Below are positions 1 through 6,515 of a DNA stretch of 16,004 bases, piece by piece. The notes below the pieces were generated by a model that was not told the origin of the DNA, searched no databases, and saw only the letters and a program-made list of their open reading frames with translations. Each line of letters begins with the position of its first letter. Within the stretch, counting starts at the first letter, position 1. Origin of the DNA: CAZSIA01 sp045126355 (lineage in GTDB: Bacteria; Bacillota_I; Bacilli_A; Acholeplasmatales; Anaeroplasmataceae); contig JBGVOE010000121.1 of NCBI GenBank assembly GCA_045126355.1, positions 1-16,004 of the forward strand, in the 5' to 3' direction. The position numbers and the translations under genes are program-made.

Positions 1-139
1 CCAAAATTATATCTACTATACGGTTATTAACAATTATTGAAGAGCCGTATGCCTTAATTGGGCACGTACGGTTCTGTGAGGGGCCGGTAGATAAATACCA
101 GATAAAAGAGGTGAAAGTCGAGCCCGGTCTACTCGACAT
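1..139 (+). mobile_element. Group II intron, 3' end (domains V and VI), partial
   Basis: Positions 42-74 fold as a group II intron domain V. The lower helix GAGCCGTA/TACGGTTC contains the catalytic AGC triad (43-45). A two-base CG bulge (65-66) follows, then an upper helix (50-54 with 60-64). The terminal loop is not the usual GNRA tetraloop. Domain VI follows: GGCCGG (82-87) can pair with CCCGGTC (123-129), and the family-typical end CTACTCGAC follows, with A131 as probable branch-point adenosine. The 3' splice site should lie at about 137-139. Domain VI is longer than usual because extra sequence sits at about 88-122. The ribozyme core and any intron-encoded reverse transcriptase are upstream of the window. 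Whether the intron is active cannot be judged from this piece. Confidence 0.85.
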
Positions 140-143
140 TAGT

Positions 144-1235
144 ATGAGAGGTTTATATATACATATTCCTTTTTGTAATAGATTATGTAGTTTCTGTGAT
201 TTTCCTAAAAGAATTAATCAAAAAGAGGAAGTAATTGATTTATACTTAAATAAATTAATAAAAGAAATTAACGAATTAGAAGAAGTTGATATCAATACGA
301 TTTATATTGGTGGAGGAACTCCTAATTCTCTTTCTTTAGCACAACTTGAATCATTACTTATTGCTATTAATAAAAAAGAATTTAAAGACATTTATGAATA
401 TAGTATAGAAACTAATTATGATTTAATTACCGAAGAACAAGTAAAATTATTTAAAAAATATAATATTAATCGTGTATCAATTGGCGTTCAAACACTTAAT
501 AAAGATACTGCAGATAAAGTTAATAGATATTGTAATTATGAAGAGTTAAAATATAAAATATCATTATTAAAAGAAAATGGTATATATAATATTAACTTAG
601 ATTTTATATTTGGATTACCAAATGAAACAATTTCTGATATCAAATATAATTTAAAATGTATAAGTGAATTAGATGTTAAACATATATCTTATTATTCATT
701 AATTATTGAGGATAAGACTGTTTTAACTCATAAACTAAATAATAATATGATATCTTTACCAGAAAAAGATGAAACAGAAGAAATGTATTATTTAATTATA
801 GATGAACTGAAAAAACAAGGTTTCAAACATTATGAAATCAGTAATTTTAGCAAAGAAGGTTATGAATCTAAACATAATCTAATCTATTGGAATTTAGATG
901 AATATATTGGATTAGGACTTTCTGCAGCGTCATATTATAAAGGAGAAAGAACATATAATTCAAAATTAATGCTAAATTATATGTTAAATAATGATATAAT
1001 TAAAGAAGAAATCAGTATCGATTTAACTAAAGGAGAATACTTTTGGTTAGGTCTAAGAAAAATAGATGGAGTATCTATTAATAACTATATTAAGAAATTT
1101 AATAGTAATCCATTTGATGATTTTCAAATAGAAGAATTAATAAATAAAAAGCTTTTAATTATAGAAAATGATATGATAAAATTAACTAAAACAGGTTTAG
1201 ATTTTGGAAATTATGTATTTAGTTATTTTGTATAA
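144..1235 (+). CDS. hemW: HemW-like radical SAM protein (heme chaperone family)
   Basis: A 363-residue protein of the HemN/HemW radical SAM family. The cluster motif near the N-terminus is CNRLCSFCDF, i.e. CxxxCxxCDF. It lacks the fourth cysteine of true coproporphyrinogen dehydrogenase (HemN), which is the mark of HemW, a cytoplasmic protein that binds S-adenosylmethionine and an Fe4S4 cluster and is thought to insert heme into respiratory enzymes. The GGGTP SAM-binding motif follows at about residues 58-62, and the HemW-type C-terminal region is present. The frame is open upstream to a GTG at 111, but that lies inside group II intron domain VI. Homology begins at MRGLYIHIPFC, so ATG144 is chosen. 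No Shine-Dalgarno precedes it in the unspliced sequence. It is first of a tight run with the recombinase and deoB. Family assignment is firm; the role in this organism is not. Confidence 0.9.
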   Translation: MRGLYIHIPFCNRLCSFCDFPKRINQKEEVIDLYLNKLIKEINELEEVDINTIYIGGGTPNSLSLAQLESLLIAINKKEFKDIYEYSIETNYDLITEEQVKLFKKYNINRVSIGVQTLNKDTADKVNRYCNYEELKYKISLLKENGIYNINLDFIFGLPNETISDIKYNLKCISELDVKHISYYSLIIEDKTVLTHKLNNNMISLPEKDETEEMYYLIIDELKKQGFKHYEISNFSKEGYESKHNLIYWNLDEYIGLGLSAASYYKGERTYNSKLMLNYMLNNDIIKEEISIDLTKGEYFWLGLRKIDGVSINNYIKKFNSNPFDDFQIEELINKKLLIIENDMIKLTKTGLDFGNYVFSYFV

Positions 1236-1253
1236 AAAGGAGTGAGTGTTTTG
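1236..1253 (+). promoter_or_regulatory. Ribosome binding site that decides a TTG start
   Basis: AAAGGAG at 1236-1242 immediately follows the hemW stop codon. A GTG at 1242 would overlap this Shine-Dalgarno sequence and cannot be the start it serves. The in-frame TTG at 1251 lies 8 nt downstream, at normal spacing, and is taken as the start of the recombinase. Confidence 0.75.
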
Positions 1254-2213
1254 CCTAGAGAAAGTAGTCCATACAAACAAGTCTTAAACAAAGATAAAGA
1301 ACCTCACTTTTATGAAATAAAAGAATTTGTAATGTATTTAACTGGTGTAAAAATGTTAAGTAAAAACACCGCATCTAGTTATGAAACAGACCTTAATAAA
1401 TATTCTGAATATTTAACAAAATATCGTAATATATATGATGTATGTGATATTACTAAAGATGATGTTGAAGCGTACTTAGTAATGTTAAAGAAAAATGGTT
1501 TTACTGCTTCAAGTATTGCTAGAAAATTAACTTCAATAAAAAAATTTCATGCCTATTGTGTAAATGAATATCGAGAAATTACAGTTGATCCTGCAAAATT
1601 AATTTCATCAAGTAAGAAAGAAATTCATTTACCTGAGGTATTAAGTATTGAAGAAATCGAGATGTTAATAGAAGCTATTGATACATCAACAGATGTTGGT
1701 ATAAGAAACAAAGCAATTATTGAAACACTATATTGTACAGGCATGCGTATTAGTGAATTAACTGAGTTAAAATTATCACAAATTCAGTTAAATCGAAAAT
1801 ACTTAATTGCATATGGAAAAGGGAAAAAAGAACGTATTTGTCAATTAGGAGATGAAGCAATATTAGCTTTAAGAAAATATATCTCAGAAGTTAGAATTAA
1901 AATGGTTCATGTTCCAACTGATTTATGTTTTGTTAATAATCAAGGAAAACATTTAAGTAGAAATTATTTATTTAGATATATTAAAGAATTAGCTATAAAA
2001 GCTGGTATAACAAAGGAAATTAGTCCTCATACACTTCGCCATTCATTTGCGACTCATCTACTTCAAAACGATGTTTCGCTAAGAGTAGTACAAGAAATGT
2101 TAGGACATGAAAATATTTCAACAACACAAATATATACTCATATTGAGAATGAGCATTTAAAACAAGTATATATGAAAGCTCATCCACTGAGCGAAAAAAA
2201 GGAGAATGAATAA
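1251..2213 (+). CDS. xerD: XerD-like tyrosine recombinase
   Basis: A 320-residue site-specific recombinase/integrase of the XerC/XerD family, the usual length for Xer proteins. The N-terminal SAM-like core-binding domain spans about residues 17-110, followed by the catalytic domain. All active-site residues are visible: R in CTGMRISEL (about 166), K in GKGKKER (about 190), H and R in SPHTLRHSF (about 260 and 263), H in LGHENI (about 286) and the nucleophilic Y in TQIYTH (about 295). The ending THIENEHLKQVYMKAHP is Xer-like. Such enzymes resolve chromosome dimers at dif, but phage and element integrases share the fold; location between hemW and deoB and an unbroken frame favour a housekeeping Xer. 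XerD rather than XerC is a guess. Start TTG1251 is set by the Shine-Dalgarno. The stop codon directly abuts the deoB start. Confidence 0.88.
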   Translation: MPRESSPYKQVLNKDKEPHFYEIKEFVMYLTGVKMLSKNTASSYETDLNKYSEYLTKYRNIYDVCDITKDDVEAYLVMLKKNGFTASSIARKLTSIKKFHAYCVNEYREITVDPAKLISSSKKEIHLPEVLSIEEIEMLIEAIDTSTDVGIRNKAIIETLYCTGMRISELTELKLSQIQLNRKYLIAYGKGKKERICQLGDEAILALRKYISEVRIKMVHVPTDLCFVNNQGKHLSRNYLFRYIKELAIKAGITKEISPHTLRHSFATHLLQNDVSLRVVQEMLGHENISTTQIYTHIENEHLKQVYMKAHPLSEKKENE

Positions 2214-3386
2214 ATGTATAAAAGAATATTTACAATCGTAATCGATTCTGTAGGTTGTGGTGAAGCACCAAAATCTTATTTATATGGAGATAAAAATGTT
2301 AACACAATCGGTAATTTAGCACGCGCTGTAGGCGGAATAAACATGCCTACAATGCAAAAAATGGGATTAGGAAATATCACAGATATTATGGGTGTAGAAC
2401 CAACAAATAATCCAATCGCATCATTTGGTAAAATGGACGAATTATCTAATGGTAAAGATACTATGACAGGTCACTGGGAAATTATGGGATTAAAAGTTAA
2501 AACTCCATTCTTAACATTCTCAGAACACGGATTCCCACAAGAATTAGTAGACGAATTAGAAAAGCAAACAGGTTACAAAATGATCGGTAATAAGAGCGCA
2601 AGCGGTACAGCAATCTTAGATGAATTAGGCGAAGAACATATGAGGACAAAAGCCTTAATTTTATATACATCAGCTGACTCAGTATTACAATTAGCCGCTC
2701 ATGAAGAAACATTTGGTGTAGAGGAATTATATCGTTGTTGTAAAATTGCTAGAGAAATTACTATGAAACCTGAATGGATGGTTGGTAGAGTTATCGCTAG
2801 AACATTTATTGGTAATCCTACTGATGGTTATACAAGAACACCAAATCGTCATGACTATGCCCTAGCTCCATTTGGTAAAACAGTATTAAATACACTAAAA
2901 GATAATGATTTAAGCGTTATTGGAATTGGTAAAATTAGTGATATTTATAATGGTAGTGGTATTACTGAATCACACCGTAATTTATCAAATCATCATGGAA
3001 TGGAACAAATTATTAACTTTGCTGAAAAAGACTTTACAGGCTTATGTTTCTTAAATTTAGTTGATTTTGATGCTGCATATGGTCATCGTAGAGACCCACA
3101 AGGTTACGCAAAATGTTTAGAAGAATTCGATGTTCAATTAGCAGAATTTTTAGAAAAAATCACAGAAGAAGATTTAGTAATTATTACAGCTGACCATGGA
3201 AATGATCCTACAGCTCCTGGAAGTGACCATACACGTGAATATGTACCACTAGTTGTTTACCGTAAAAATGGTAAAAACATCAATTTAGGAACTAGAACAT
3301 CATTTGCTGATATCGGTGCAACAATTGCTGAAAACTTCAATTTAGAAATGCCTGAAATCGGTAAATCATTCTTAAATGAAATCTAA
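2214..3386 (+). CDS. deoB: Phosphopentomutase
   Basis: A 390-residue phosphopentomutase of the alkaline phosphatase superfamily. It interconverts ribose 1-phosphate and ribose 5-phosphate (and the deoxy forms) in the cytoplasm, linking nucleoside breakdown to the pentose phosphate pathway. The N-terminus has the metal-binding aspartate in IDSVGCGEAP (D11). The phosphoacceptor threonine is T85 in KDTMTGHWE. The remaining metal ligands are D286 and H291 in FDAAYGHRRD, D327 and H328 in TADHGND, and H339 in SDHTREYVP. Length and spacing match the bacterial enzyme throughout. AAAGGAG at 2198-2204 lies 9 nt before ATG2214, and the recombinase stop is directly adjacent, so translation is probably coupled. 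A terminator follows 10 nt after the stop. Confidence 0.97.
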   Translation: MYKRIFTIVIDSVGCGEAPKSYLYGDKNVNTIGNLARAVGGINMPTMQKMGLGNITDIMGVEPTNNPIASFGKMDELSNGKDTMTGHWEIMGLKVKTPFLTFSEHGFPQELVDELEKQTGYKMIGNKSASGTAILDELGEEHMRTKALILYTSADSVLQLAAHEETFGVEELYRCCKIAREITMKPEWMVGRVIARTFIGNPTDGYTRTPNRHDYALAPFGKTVLNTLKDNDLSVIGIGKISDIYNGSGITESHRNLSNHHGMEQIINFAEKDFTGLCFLNLVDFDAAYGHRRDPQGYAKCLEEFDVQLAEFLEKITEEDLVIITADHGNDPTAPGSDHTREYVPLVVYRKNGKNINLGTRTSFADIGATIAENFNLEMPEIGKSFLNEI

Positions 3387-3395
3387 TATTAAATG

Positions 3396-3428
3396 ATACT
3401 CAATTAGAAATAATTGGGTATTTTTTTT
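3396..3428 (+). terminator. Rho-independent terminator after deoB
   Basis: An 11-bp stem with one G-U pair (3396-3406 with 3411-3421), loop GAAA, is followed by an eight-T run. It closes the hemW-xerD-deoB transcript. Confidence 0.9.
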
Positions 3429-3486
3429 AGTTTTAAACGAATAAAATAATGATTTGTATGACATCTATAGTAAGGCGGTAAAAATG

Positions 3487-3521
3487 ATATTTCAAAACCT
3501 ATCTAGTATTAATAACTAGAT
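3487..3521 (+). repeat. Hairpin repeat element A, copy A1
   Basis: The block ATATTTCAAAACCT precedes a hairpin with perfect 7-bp arms ATCTAGT/ACTAGAT and a 7-nt loop. The same layout recurs at 3750, 4055 and 4911 on this strand and inverted at 14453 and 14565. Confidence 0.8.
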
Positions 3522-3627
3522 ATAATTATATCGTTAAATATTTAAAACAATATTTAAAATTACATCAATTTTGAAATGAAAAAATAGATATTATTACACA
3601 AATTAAAATATCGATAATTATATATAT

Positions 3628-3658
3628 AATACGCATAAAAACATAAAAAAAGCGTATT
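3628..3658. repeat. Inverted repeat just upstream of B1
   Basis: Arms AATACGC (3628-3634) and GCGTATT (3652-3658) flank 17 nt containing CATAAAAACATA, a string also found in elements B1 and B2. It may be a divergent relative of element B. Confidence 0.4.
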
Positions 3659-3668
3659 TATTTTAACA

Positions 3669-3720
3669 AATCGAGATGGATAAATACCCATAAAAACATA
3701 TTTCGATTGCTTAAAATTTT
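3669..3720 (+). repeat. Hairpin repeat element B, copy B1
   Basis: A 52-bp element that differs from B2 at one base only. The outer arms AATCGA/TCGATT enclose an inner stem ATGGAT/ACCCAT (one mismatch). The element ends in TTTCGATTGCTTAAAATTTT, the most conserved part of the family. Confidence 0.85.
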
Positions 3721-3749
3721 GCGTTTTTTTTACAAAAATCTAATAAAAA

Positions 3750-3785
3750 AATATTTGAATTCATATCTAGTTTAAAATAACTGAT
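3750..3785 (+). repeat. Hairpin repeat element A, copy A2 (degenerate)
   Basis: AATATTTGAATTC precedes ATCTAGT (3765-3771) and ACTGAT (3780-3785). The arms still pair with a single bulged T. It lies about 30 nt after B1, the same order as B2 to A3 and B4 to A4. Confidence 0.6.
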
Positions 3786-3972
3786 TTAATTTAATTAAAT
3801 ACCAAGTGTAGTAATAATTAAAAATAGATACTTATTGAAATGGATACAAGATTTTGCAATAGTATTCAAATATACATTCAGATATATTTATTTACTATTT
3901 ATAAATATACATGATTATAAATCACTAGCATTTATACTGAATTATATGTAAAAATAATGAATTTAAATGACG

Positions 3973-4024
3973 AATCGAGATGGGTAAATACCCATAAAAA
4001 CATATTTCGATTGCTTAAAATTTT
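3973..4024 (+). repeat. Hairpin repeat element B, copy B2
   Basis: Identical to B1 in 51 of 52 positions. The one difference restores a perfect inner stem, ATGGGTA/TACCCAT (3980-3995). The outer arms AATCGA/TCGATT are intact. Confidence 0.85.
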
Positions 4025-4054
4025 ATGGTATTAAAGCTTGTACTACAAGAGAAA

Positions 4055-4090
4055 AATATTTCAAAAGGCATCTAGTTTTAAATACTAGAT
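4055..4090 (+). repeat. Hairpin repeat element A, copy A3
   Basis: AATATTTCAAAAGGC is followed by perfect arms ATCTAGT (4070-4076) and ACTAGAT (4084-4090) around a 7-nt loop that differs from A1 and A4. Confidence 0.8.
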
Positions 4091-4689
4091 TAAATATAGT
4101 TATTAAGCATTTAAACTCGTTAAAATAATTACATTCAATTTGAAATTTAATTTAACAACATTAGTAGTAAGAATATTTGGATTTAAAATAAATAGAACAT
4201 TTGACGAATTTAAAAGATTAAAAATCGAATATATAAAAAGAGAATGATTTACAATTATGATTAATTAAAATCAATACAAATTTAAAAATTATTAATTAAT
4301 ATAGAAGAAATAAAAGTATGTAATTCTTATTTGGATTAATATCAATTCCTAGAAAAACTGAACTATTCAAATCAATAAATTAGCTAACATTTTTAAATAT
4401 AACTATAACTGTTTTTAAAGAACTTTTAAATTATAAAAGCAAGTTAATTCTGAAATGATGATTAGTTCTTAAGTGTAAAAAATGAATTTAAAGTTAGATT
4501 CATATTTTAAAACAGCAAATCAATAATCACAAAATGAACAATACCAATACTTAATTATTTAGAATTCATTGTATTAAAAATATCTGAATTAATAGGATCA
4601 AACAAGTATTCATTTGATTTCAAATCTTAAAATTCATATGATTAAAACTTGTTAAAGACTTAACAAAAATCATCATTTTTATATTCGAT

Positions 4690-4746
4690 AGCAAATCAAT
4701 TGAGTTAGATTATTATATTAAATCTGTTGTTTCGATTGCTAAAAAA
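4690..4746 (+). repeat. Hairpin repeat element B, copy B3 (diverged)
   Basis: The outer arms AGCAAATC/GATTGCT pair with one bulge. The inner stem has a different sequence from B1/B2 (AGATT/AATCT) but sits in the same place. The conserved TTTCGATTGCT end is present. A possible further 5' arm remnant (AGCAAATCAAT) lies near 4514 without its partner. Confidence 0.65.
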
Positions 4747-4805
4747 TCACAAGTAGGAATTTAAAAATGAGTTTAAAAAATCATGTTTTATGTGAGTATT
4801 TTTTT

Positions 4806-4860
4806 AGAAAATGAGATAGGTAATTGTATTAAAAATAAGATTTCGATTGCTTAAAATTTT
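4806..4860 (+). repeat. Hairpin repeat element B, copy B4 (5' arm eroded)
   Basis: The last 20 bases are identical to B1 and B2 (TTTCGATTGCTTAAAATTTT). The 5' arm no longer pairs well, so only the 3' half is clearly conserved. Confidence 0.65.
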
Positions 4861-4910
4861 CTCTATTTTTATAAATCATACAAGGGCCAAACAGCATATA
4901 AACAGTTTGA

Positions 4911-4947
4911 AAATATTTCAAAAACTATCTAGTATTAAAAACTAGAT
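4911..4947 (+). repeat. Hairpin repeat element A, copy A4
   Basis: AAATATTTCAAAAACT is followed by perfect arms ATCTAGT (4927-4933) and ACTAGAT (4941-4947), loop ATTAAAA. Upstream TTTGA extends the leader block into a near-palindrome, TTTGAAAATATTTCAAA, as also seen at 14479. Confidence 0.8.
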
Positions 4948-5041
4948 TAAATATTCTAGAAGTATAAATACACAAATAAATAAAACTAGATACCTCTTAA
5001 AAAGTGATTTTTTTCTCATTAGAGAGTGGTTGATCCAGAGT

Positions 5042-5070
5042 AAGGTTCAAAGACATTTTGAGCCTTTTTT
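5042..5070 (+). terminator. Isolated plus-strand rho-independent terminator
   Basis: A 10-bp stem with one G-U pair (5042-5051 with 5057-5066), 5-nt loop, and a TTTTTT run. No coding sequence lies upstream on this strand for 1.6 kb, so it either ends a small untranslated transcript or survives from a lost gene. Confidence 0.7.
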
Positions 5071-5079
5071 ATTCGGTTT

Positions 5080-5138
5080 TTTTAAGCAATTGGGATGAAC
5101 AATTATCCATAAAAAAGGATTTCGATTGCTTAAAATTT
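5080..5138 (+). repeat. Hairpin repeat element B, copy B5
   Basis: This copy has the best outer stem of the family: 11 bp, TTTTAAGCAAT (5080-5090) with ATTGCTTAAAA (5125-5135). The inner stem GGAT/ATCC (5093-5096, 5105-5108) keeps the architecture with another sequence. Confidence 0.75.
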
Positions 5139-5331
5139 AGCTAGATTTTAAGAGCTTGAAATGGATTTTAGATAGGGTTCAGTTAATTCGACTTGTTAAA
5201 ATCTGTTTAGATAAAACTATGATTTAATCGATTAATTTTTACAGCATTTTAAGAATCGTTTTATTATTTTTATCTGAATTATTAATTATAAACAAAAATC
5301 TATGAAAAAGCGAAAAATAGGGGTCGAAAAA

Positions 5332-5702
<371 letters not shown>

Positions 5703-5703
5703 A

Positions 5704-5740
5704 AAAATAAAAAAATGACCTGAAATAAATTCAGATCATT
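5704..5740 (-). terminator. Rho-independent terminator of the PHP gene
   Basis: An 11-bp stem with one G-U pair (5714-5724 with 5730-5740), 5-nt loop, and a T-rich run on the minus strand at 5704-5713. The stop codon TGA (5738-5736) lies inside the stem, which supports TGA being a true stop in this genome. Confidence 0.85.
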
Positions 5741-6515
5741 CAAATACTCTTTTTACTATATTCAGTTTGTATTTTGAAGCTAATTCTCTAGCGAGATTAA
5801 ATGCTTCATCGTTTAGTTCACTTGGTTTGTGACAATCACTGTTTACTATTACTTTTGCATTTGTTGTTTCAACGATTTTCCAAAATCGATCGTTTGGAAC
5901 TCGATACTTCGGATTACCCAATTCGTCAAAATAACGATTGCTTCTGATTCCTCCAGCATTGAACTCTAATAGACAATCATTTCTTATTGCTGCCTCACAA
6001 ATCCTTTTTACACACACTTCACCAAACGAATCGAGTTCTACATATCCATGCATAAATAAATCTGGATGCGCCAAAATTTTAAAGAGTTTTGTATCAAGTG
6101 CTCTTACTACAAAGTTTGTGTATCTTTCTAATTTCTCATGAGTATTTACAGTATACACACTATAAGGATGTAAAACTTTTTCTCCCTCATAATAGTGAGG
6201 TCCTAAAATTAAGTAATCTAAATCTTCTAATAATTTTTTATAAAAGTCTTCATCACCATAAACATATTCAATTTCTAAAGCTTTATAGATTTTTATTTTG
6301 TCTTTGTATTTATCTATTGCTAGATTTAATTCTTTTAAGTAAACATTGTAAAACTGATTAATGCTCATTCTCGCAAAAGCATCTGCGTTTATAGGTCCAT
6401 GATCACTAATACCAATTTCACTAAAATTATTTTTAATTGCTTCTTCTATATAATCAAACGAGTCGCCTTCTGCATGCATACAAAGATAGTGATGGGTATG
6501 ATAATTATTCTTCAT
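5736..6515 (-). CDS. PHP-family phosphoesterase (histidinol-phosphatase-like)
   Basis: A 259-residue metal-dependent phosphoesterase of the PHP superfamily. The usual metal ligands are in order: H6 and H8 in NYHTHH, D38 and H39 in SDHG, E81/E83 in ALEIEY, H97 in LGPHYY, H150 and D152 in LAHPDL, E184 in EFNAGG, and D217 and H219 in NSDCHKP. The overall pattern and length resemble HisK-type histidinol phosphatases, but no histidine biosynthesis gene is nearby, so another phosphorylated substrate is equally possible. A TTG at 6530 could extend it by 5 codons. ATG6515 is preferred because family proteins begin just before the HTH motif. The start overlaps the end of the upstream Fic-fold gene by 11 bp, so the two are probably translationally coupled. 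A terminator overlaps the stop. Confidence 0.85.
   Translation of the reverse strand: MKNNYHTHHYLCMHAEGDSFDYIEEAIKNNFSEIGISDHGPINADAFARMSINQFYNVYLKELNLAIDKYKDKIKIYKALEIEYVYGDEDFYKKLLEDLDYLILGPHYYEGEKVLHPYSVYTVNTHEKLERYTNFVVRALDTKLFKILAHPDLFMHGYVELDSFGEVCVKRICEAAIRNDCLLEFNAGGIRSNRYFDELGNPKYRVPNDRFWKIVETTNAKVIVNSDCHKPSELNDEAFNLARELASKYKLNIVKRVFE

Noticed and set aside
111..143. GTG111 as start of hemW
   Set aside because: The codons lie in group II intron domain VI and add residues absent from the family N-terminus.
2497..2712. Antisense open frame inside deoB
   Set aside because: It lies wholly within the strongly conserved deoB sequence, has a leucine/arginine-rich shadow composition and no ribosome binding site.
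3484..3519. Eleven-codon peptide starting at ATG3484 after an AAGG motif
   Set aside because: It runs through hairpin element A, and the reading frame is not kept in the other copies.
5031..5070. PyrR-type attenuator (TCCAGAG...AGGTT before a terminator)
   Set aside because: The resemblance to the PyrR binding loop needs a two-base insertion, and no pyrimidine gene, or any gene, lies downstream on that strand.
3487..5138. CRISPR array
   Set aside because: Repeats are few, spaced by 80-700 bp irregularly, of two alternating kinds and diverged; no cas gene is present.
5938..6361. Two plus-strand open frames within the PHP gene
   Set aside because: Both are antisense to motifs of a clear PHP protein, lack ribosome binding sites and have shadow-like composition.
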